Assembly (NCBI GenBank): GCA_030062745.1
Contig: CP099839.1
Location: 4,077,115-4,141,114, forward strand
Direction of reading: 5' to 3'
DNA: 64,000 nt
Source: Capitulum mitella
Lineage: Eukaryota; Arthropoda; Thecostraca; Pollicipedomorpha; Pollicipedidae
In this document: positions 57,854-64,000 of the stretch, in pieces
Layout: each line of letters starts with the position of its first letter
How positions within the stretch are numbered: position 1 is the first letter of the stretch
Position numbers and translations under genes: made by a program
The notes under the pieces: generated by a model
The model's database searches: none
What the model saw: only the letters and a program-made list of their open reading frames with translations
Told to the model about the DNA's origin: nothing

Positions 57854-58324
57854 CTCTGCACTCTGCATGGTGGGTGGGGGGTGAATCCTTGCAGCTGGAC
57901 GTGCAGGTCCTGACTATGGGATCCTGCATGCAAGCGTTCCGTATTTTAAGTAAAGACGCATTTCAAACAGAGCTGTTTAGGACGGAAATTTCAACTGTGT
58001 GCGCCTACTCATGCCCTGGTGCACTTTCAGCTGCGGATATTTACACACATCCTTGCCAACGCAGCAGACGCGTGGGATTTTCGCCTAGAGAAAGGTATCT
58101 GGCAGGATGTTGGAACTGCTAAAACCAGCCTTTAAGCAGAGTACGACGACTCATGTTTGTAACACAGATAACGCTCGCCGTAAAGTGCCTTAACAACGGC
58201 TGTCGACGAGTGTGGCGCGCGCCGACCGTCCGCGCCGTGCGCCGAGCCAATATTTGCCTGTGTGCGCAGTACGCCGGCAGGCGCGCCACGGCATTACGCA
58301 GGGACCGGCGGAACGGCCGCCGAA
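57854..58324. other. Intergenic
   Basis: No feature is seen apart from the MITE target duplication at the left edge. GC rises towards the following minisatellite. Confidence 0.35.
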
Positions 58325-58545
58325 CCGACAGAGCCGGCTCTGTCGGTAACACCGCGGCGGCTTTGTCGGAAACACCGCGGCCGACAATGCCGGCTCTGTC
58401 GGAAACACTGCGGCCGATACCGCAGGCTCTGTCGGAAAGTTTGCGGCGACACGGCAAGCTCTGTCGGAAACACTGCGGCCGACACTGCCGGCTCTGTCGG
58501 AAACACTGCGGTCGACACTGCCGGCTCTGTCGGACGCTGTGCGAC
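58325..58545 (+). repeat. 33-bp minisatellite
   Basis: A 33-bp unit containing GGCTCTGTCGGAAACACTGC and GGCCGACACTGCC is repeated about seven times with modest divergence. Since 33 is a multiple of 3, several frames on both strands stay open (149-177 codons), giving repeats such as SETLRPTxPAL that should not be taken as protein. Confidence 0.85.
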
Positions 58546-60089
58546 CCAAGCAGCCTGCGGTACGGAGTGCAAGAACCAGAGGGCTTCTTGGCTCCCATAT
58601 GAAGACAATGAGAAATGGAAAACAGTTACGTCTAGCGGAGAGTTGGTCAATGTGAACATGGAAAATTTTCATCACTGTTATATATGTATCGGAAATAAAA
58701 GAATGGAAAACTGTGCACCACATTCCACGCCCCTGGTGTTTTCCCGTGTGACGGCTAACGCAAGACTGTTGTTGTGTTCCTGAAAAACTTCCACGAGCCG
58801 CACGACCGCTTGTAACGCAGGCTTCCTGGCAGCATTACCGCGAGGATGAACTGTTTGCCTTTCGGTTCCATTACAGGCAATGCCAAGGTAGATGATTATT
58901 ATTATTTTTATATAAATATAGCCCAAATGCGCTGGAGAGGGTGGCGTTGGGATAAGCGTCCATGCTAAGCCGAGATTGCTTCTGGATCCTTACCCCGCCT
59001 CCCAGGTGTTCCAAATATGGAGTAATTTTGCCCCAGGCGCCAAACCAGACAGCGCTGGAGGATCTTTGTCGTGCCATGCAATTGTAACTAGTTAGGGAAA
59101 AAAGAAGACAGTGATAACGCATTTTAATGTGCAACAAAAGTGAAACATTTGCGTAGTGTTGGTGGTCATTTGTTGGTAACAAATAAAAAGGAGAAAACAC
59201 GATATTGAACTATTCAGAAAACAAAGAAGCCTAGTTTTTCCGTCCGACCGGTTCGGTCCCATTTCAGGGCTGTCCTCTTACCCGTCTGATCAGAGAGGAA
59301 ACTCTGGTAACAGTAGCTTGCTTCTGTTTCGACCATAATCCGAAGAACTAACAGGACTCTGTTATGCGACCGAAATCACTGACATGCGAGTGGTGCGCCC
59401 TTCAGGCGGAAAGTAAAATAAAGGCGCGCTGTTAAGTAAAATAAAATAAAGGAGGAAGAAAGTAAAGGCGCGCTGAGCGCTGCCCGCGATCATCTGTAAG
59501 CCCTTCTATCAGCCGTGGCATCGTGCTTGCTTTTATATTTGTATTTTCTGTATACTGTGTATGTCTGTTTTTATCCTGCGTGTTCATATCCGCATTTCAT
59601 TGCCGTTAGGATCATAATAACCTCATGTACTGTGGATGGCTTTTTAATAAAGTACTGCTACATGCAAGCAAATAGCAGGCTTCGTGACTTCACACACCGT
59701 TCAATATTTTAGTATCGAAGTCATGATCGTTCCGGCGTCAAGGGCGTAATCGAAACTGAAATCGCGAACTGGTAATTAAACTCACCATCTCCAAATGTTA
59801 TCGCATCGTACTCAACGTCAGTTTTCTTCTTGAGGATCCAGCTGCCTGGCTGTGTTCGCAGAACTCGGCCACTCACCGGCGACCGTGAGCTGGCAGTTAT
59901 CGGCCGGCGGCTGTCCGCCTCGCCAGCCGTCAGGCTGGCCGGCCGGGCCGCGCCGCTAAAAGAAAGTCGGCACACCCAGGTCGAACACTGATCCGCCGTT
60001 AGTCGCCGCGGCTATTAGTCTGCGGTAATGAGCGCCCGGCGAGACAGTTTAATAGGAATTGATTGCAGACGCCGGGATCGAATCGCCGC
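58546..60089. other. Intergenic
   Basis: 59031-59083 matches 9670-9722 (shared repeat remnant). AAAATAAA-rich words lie at 59410-59465. A GC-rich patch at 59860-60060 has CGGCTATTAGTCTGCGG and CAGTTTAATAGGAATTG AT cores and may be regulatory. No gene recognised. Confidence 0.35.
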
Positions 60090-60278
60090 GGCGCCGAGCC
60101 GCTGCGTGAACGGCTCGGAGGTACAACCGACTGCTGCGTGAGCAGTCCGGAGGTGCCGAGCTGCTGCGTGAACGGTCCGGAGGTGTTGGACTGCCTCGTG
60201 AACTGTCAAGTGGTGCCGAACTGCTGCGTGAAAAATTCGGAGGTGCCGGATTTGTGCGTGAACAGCCGAGATGTGACG
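60090..60278 (+). repeat. 30-bp minisatellite
   Basis: A 30-bp unit with GAGGTGCCGAGCTGCTGCGT and GAACGGTCC repeats about six times. It keeps ORFs open on both strands (120 codons plus, 156 codons minus); these are repeat artefacts. Confidence 0.8.
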
Positions 60279-62735
60279 ATTCCGGCGGGAAGGAGAAGCG
60301 CCGGGAGACGATTGGTGGATGCAGAGCTGGGACGTGCGCCGCCCGCCAGCGCTTCAGTTTCGAGAGAAATTTCGTCTGGACCTCAGTTACCATGGGCGCT
60401 GCGTAGAACAGAGCCACTTCATTGAGCTGTAGGCCGGCCCAGGGTGTGGTGACGTAGAGAAGCGGAACGGCAAACGCTAAGGCATGTTTCTGGTAGTGGG
60501 TATTGTGGTAATAACCCATACCAGCACCGCCACGGCACTATTGAAACAAAATTAATTGATTAATTAATAACGAGACCTCACGAAAAGTCATTCAGCTCTG
60601 GGGATGACACTTGCAATGAAGTTGTAAAACCGTTGGCATAAACTACTATACTCGAGTTTTATTTACATTTTATTGTCATTGTCATTTGTTGCTGATCGTA
60701 TTAAAAGCTATATTTGCCGATGATTGCAGATGATGGTGAGCGAATAAATGGAGTCTACGGAGCTCATCCGATTTCATTGTCAGTTGTTTCCAGTAGCGAA
60801 GAGGGGGCGACTTTCCATAACGCAGTTTCGTAGCTGTCGATTCACTGCTTAACCGTCTTCCCCGGTGTGATATTACTCCAAGAGAAAGATGTAATTTACC
60901 ATCGTAATGTAACGACCGGAAAATTATTCAAACTCTGCCTGTTCGACTCCATAGAGTGAGGCAAATGAGGATATTACATATTATTTAAATTGCGCAGACT
61001 TGTCATCAGATATCAAAACGTAACAGCTACGGATGATATACCCACCTTGTCACCAAGAGGTAATGGAACCCTACCGGGCGCACGTCTTGACGGGAGGTCT
61101 GCAGCACAATCATTGACGAGTGCGAACATTGCCTCATCAGGGACAAGAAGAAAACGACCGCTTTCAGTGGCTTCGCAAATATTTTCCCCTGGTCATGAAG
61201 TACCGATAACGGACCTTGTACGGCAAACTATGTTTTGTACCGAAATAAGGAACGTCGTACAAATTTTTGGATTAAAACTGGCGAGTACCTGATGACTTAC
61301 GATGATCGACAACCGAAGAAGACCACTTCTGCGAACAGGATTTCCCATGAAATGGAAAACTTCACTGCATACACGTCTGACTTGGCCTAAGGACAATTTC
61401 AGAAGAATCTTGCTACTGTTTTCTCGTCGTCTTTTCGTCGCTTGCTATTTCGTTCTGTTGCATTAGAAATATGCCGCCCGCCTCTGTCTTACTGTCCGCC
61501 TCGCCGTGTGACTCTCTGCAGCCCCGCCGTCCATCACGCTGTCCACCTCGCTGTCCTCTGACCTCTGTCAGTTCTCCGTCTGTCACACTGTTCTTTGTCC
61601 GCTGTTGTCGGTCCAGCTGCCCCTCCTGTTTCTACCATCTGCTTGTCTTCTGCCCTTATAGAGGTGACACCTTGGCGTGCAGTGTGTGTATGTGCAGTGA
61701 GTGTGCAGTGCTAAGAGCTTCTGCAAAAGCTGTTATCATGTCAATACCATGTCAGTATCAATCATGCTGTGCCCATGGGCACGTCGTGGTGCATCACAAT
61801 GCACTGACACCGACACTCACAGTTTTGTACATATGAGCGGGCGGCGTGGCTGCTTGCTAGCGTGCATATGGGTGCGTGTACCTGCGTCGTGTGAGGCGTG
61901 TGCGTGTGCTTTAATGGTAGTTACGGACCCTTTGATGCCTTTATCAACTCAGAATCCACAATGAAGTGGTACAGCAACATGGGTGGGGTTAGCCCATGGT
62001 TTTATGATAAAAGACGCTAGAGCAGGTTTTTTCAGACGCAAACACGGAGAGGGGGGGGGGGGCGGAAGAACGTGCACTCTTCTTTTCCTGGATTTCAGTG
62101 CAGTAGACAGTTTGGTAGTGAGCGGGTGGCCGGTTACTATCCCCCTCTCAGTTTCCGGCTCTGCGCCAGGGTTTACCGACGTGATATATTTGCATGCCCG
62201 CGTGAAACAGTTGACCAAATCAACAGAATCACGCACCTGCGAGGAATGGAATAAAATCAAATGACGCGCGCAGCTTGCGTTGTTTTTACGAAGCAAGCAG
62301 CGCACTCACCACCTAAAAGCAGCCTTTTCTTGTCTCAGTGACACCTGAAACGTCTTTCGCTCGCAAACCGATAAAAACTAGGGTAAAAAAGGGGCCCTGG
62401 TGCGATGGCCAAAACATAAATTACCATAAAATTATAGCTCGATTCAAATCACGTCCCCACGCATTAATGGGTTACCAATTCTCACGAAAGGCTTCCTTTG
62501 GTCGACGGCGCCTAATCAGGGCGTAAAAAACGCACGCGGCTGTGGCCTTTTTGCTCAGAGCAGCTGCCAGTGCGTACCATTTCCGATTGGTTCCGGCTGA
62601 ACCTTTCACACGGCCTTCGTGCATGCCCGCCGGCAGAGGCTCCGTCTGCTGCAGTGCGTCGAGGCCGGACCGTGGCCGGCAGAGGTGGCACAACGGGCCG
62701 GTTCACTGCACCCCGCAGACCCTCCGGACAGGCCG
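60279..62735. other. Intergenic desert
   Basis: About 2.4 kb with no recognised protein. It includes a pyrimidine-rich segment (61490-61640), GTGTGTATGTGCAGTGAGTG words (61680-61700), and a G-run at 62051-62063. A GATTCAAATC word near 62443 recalls a tRNA B box but no tRNA folds around it. Confidence 0.35.
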
Positions 62736-62990
62736 TCAGGACGTCTCCATCAGTTCCTACCTGTTACTACGTCGCCGTCTGTACGTCTCCGTCAGTACCC
62801 CGCCACTTAACGTCTTCGCCAGTACGTTTCCGTTGATACGTCGTTATTTGTACGCCTTTGCCGTGTACGTGACCATTTGTGCGTCTTCGCCGGTATGTGG
62901 CCATTTGTACGTCTCCGCCGGTACGTGACCATTTGTACGTCTCCGCCGGTACGCCACCATCTGTTCGTCTGCGTCGGTTCGACTCCGTGA
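62736..62990 (+). repeat. 28-bp minisatellite
   Basis: A 28-bp unit with CATTTGTACGTCTCCGCCGG and TACGTGAC is nearly perfect at 62901-62958 and more diverged on both sides, about eight or nine copies. It holds many ACGTCTCCG words. ORFs across it are artefacts. Confidence 0.8.
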
Positions 62991-64000
62991 TTCCGTTCGG
63001 CGGCAGCGGATCCCGAAACCGGGGACAGCGCGGCCAGCTGGGGGTCGGGCCGGCCCGGTCGTCATCTTGACGTGCCCTCCCACGAGGCGAGCTTGCTCTC
63101 GCAGGAGGACGGCTCCCACCCCCTCTCCCAGAACCGCCTTCGCGGAGGGCCGTCCGCGTCCATGATGCCCTGGCAATCCGGGGTAGCTGTCTGCCTACCT
63201 AGCCTACCCTGCCTACCTACCTACCTAGCCTACCCAGGATCGCCTGCCCCGTCCGGGGTCTCCTGCTGTTGCCGACTGGGTGTCTCCTGTTTCGGCAGGA
63301 GGGCGTTTCCCGCTCCTGCAGAGGACGGCAGGGCACCGCGGGGAGCCTGACGAGGCCGGGAACTCGCTATCGCAGGATGAGATCGGGTCGTCGAGTGTTT
63401 TGTGAGCCGAGGCAGTGCGCACGGCAGTTGATGATTCGACGCAGCTGGGGCCGAGACAGTTTACGGCAGCTGTGGGATTGGCTAAGCCTTCTTCTCTGAT
63501 TTGCAGTGCACTAACGGCGGAGGAGCTTGTCAGTTGTCACAAGGACAGCGAAGCAATTACTCCAAACAAGAAGATTTGCGCGTACTTTTTAGTACTTTGC
63601 TGCGACTATTATCAGCAGCTTTGGATAAGACCAGGTACACGTTTCGTGGGTGATTCAAAATAATAATAATTCATACAGCCGTCCAGTTCATCTATTAGCG
63701 CACACTCAAGGCGTTTGTACAGCTAATATTACCGACGAATAAACGGAGGTCACTGACGAAATACTCCGGCTTACAACCTTATCATCATTTGCAAAAAGCA
63801 AAACACGCCGAATAATTAGCAGGCAGACAGTGTCACAGTCATCCTCTAGCAGCACTCCAAATCAAGACGCATATCTAGCGCGGCACTGCAAAAAAATCCC
63901 TGCCCTCTCTTACCTCCGACGCTGGAATGTTTGACATGGGTCGATAAGAACAACACGCTATCCGCGCCAACTTCGTGGGGCTGCCCTAGCCAGAAGTCGT
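62991..64000. other. GC-rich then AT-rich right end of the window
   Basis: GC-rich to about 63530, with a (CCTA)n-like tract at 63186-63236 that is not the CCTAA telomere unit, then AT-rich. An acceptor-like TTCTCTGATTTGCAG at 63506 precedes a 20-30 codon open stretch, but no protein is recognised. Confidence 0.35.
63186..63236 (+). repeat. CCTA/CCTAC simple repeat
   Basis: About ten units of CCTACCTA/CCTAGCCTACC form a low-complexity tract. Confidence 0.7.

Noticed and set aside
58153..58783. 149-177 codon ORFs on both strands
   Set aside because: A 33-bp unit divisible by three keeps several frames open at once, the mark of a repeat artefact.
62970..62990. GGTTCGACTCC, tRNA B-box-like
   Set aside because: It is part of the 28-bp minisatellite; no acceptor stem, A box or cloverleaf can be drawn around it.
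1..64000. CRISPR arrays, operons, riboswitches, rRNA or phage genes
   Set aside because: The window is eukaryotic; the short repeats present are contiguous minisatellites without unique spacers, and none of the other classes is visible.

Overview
This is a 64 kb piece of animal nuclear DNA, not bacterial or viral. The genes have spliced exons or 5' leader introns, and there are long non-coding stretches, microsatellites, minisatellites and MITE-type transposon copies. A CCTAA tract near 12 kb matches the pancrustacean (arthropod) telomere unit TTAGG. With compact GC-rich coding exons and the protein sequences, this suggests an arthropod, quite possibly a crustacean such as a barnacle; the species cannot be fixed from the sequence alone.

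All three recognisable protein genes lie in the first 19 kb, on the plus strand. (1) CD2BP2 (U5-52K, a GYF-domain U5 snRNP protein) has six coding exons between 2492 and 8601. They splice cleanly into a 350-residue protein, close to the human length. (2) CDK9 (P-TEFb kinase) has an uninterrupted coding exon at 14649-15812 behind a good 3' splice site, so its leader is probably split. (3) JUN (AP-1 bZIP factor) has one coding exon at 18095-18847 and an apparent one-base insertion just after the leucine zipper. All three act in gene expression (splicing, elongation, transcription), but nothing shows they are co-regulated.

The strongest unexpected signal is base composition. Positions 510-3306 (5' flank, exon 1 and most of exon 2 of CD2BP2) and 12240-14424 (upstream of the CDK9 coding exon) contain no CpG at all. 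The 3' exons of CD2BP2 and all CDK9 and JUN coding sequence are CpG-rich. This looks like mosaic germline methylation of the 5' parts of active genes. A second oddity is a minisatellite in CD2BP2 intron 4 whose 34-bp unit copies the end of exon 4 together with its 5' splice site.

From about 19 kb to the right edge I see no convincing gene: a desert of about 45 kb. It holds two families of hAT-like MITEs (one with 17-bp inverted ends and a 7/8 target duplication), at least seven minisatellites (periods about 20-57 bp), microsatellites, scattered GC-rich islands that could be enhancers, and a few weak ORF remnants. I found no complete new multi-gene system.
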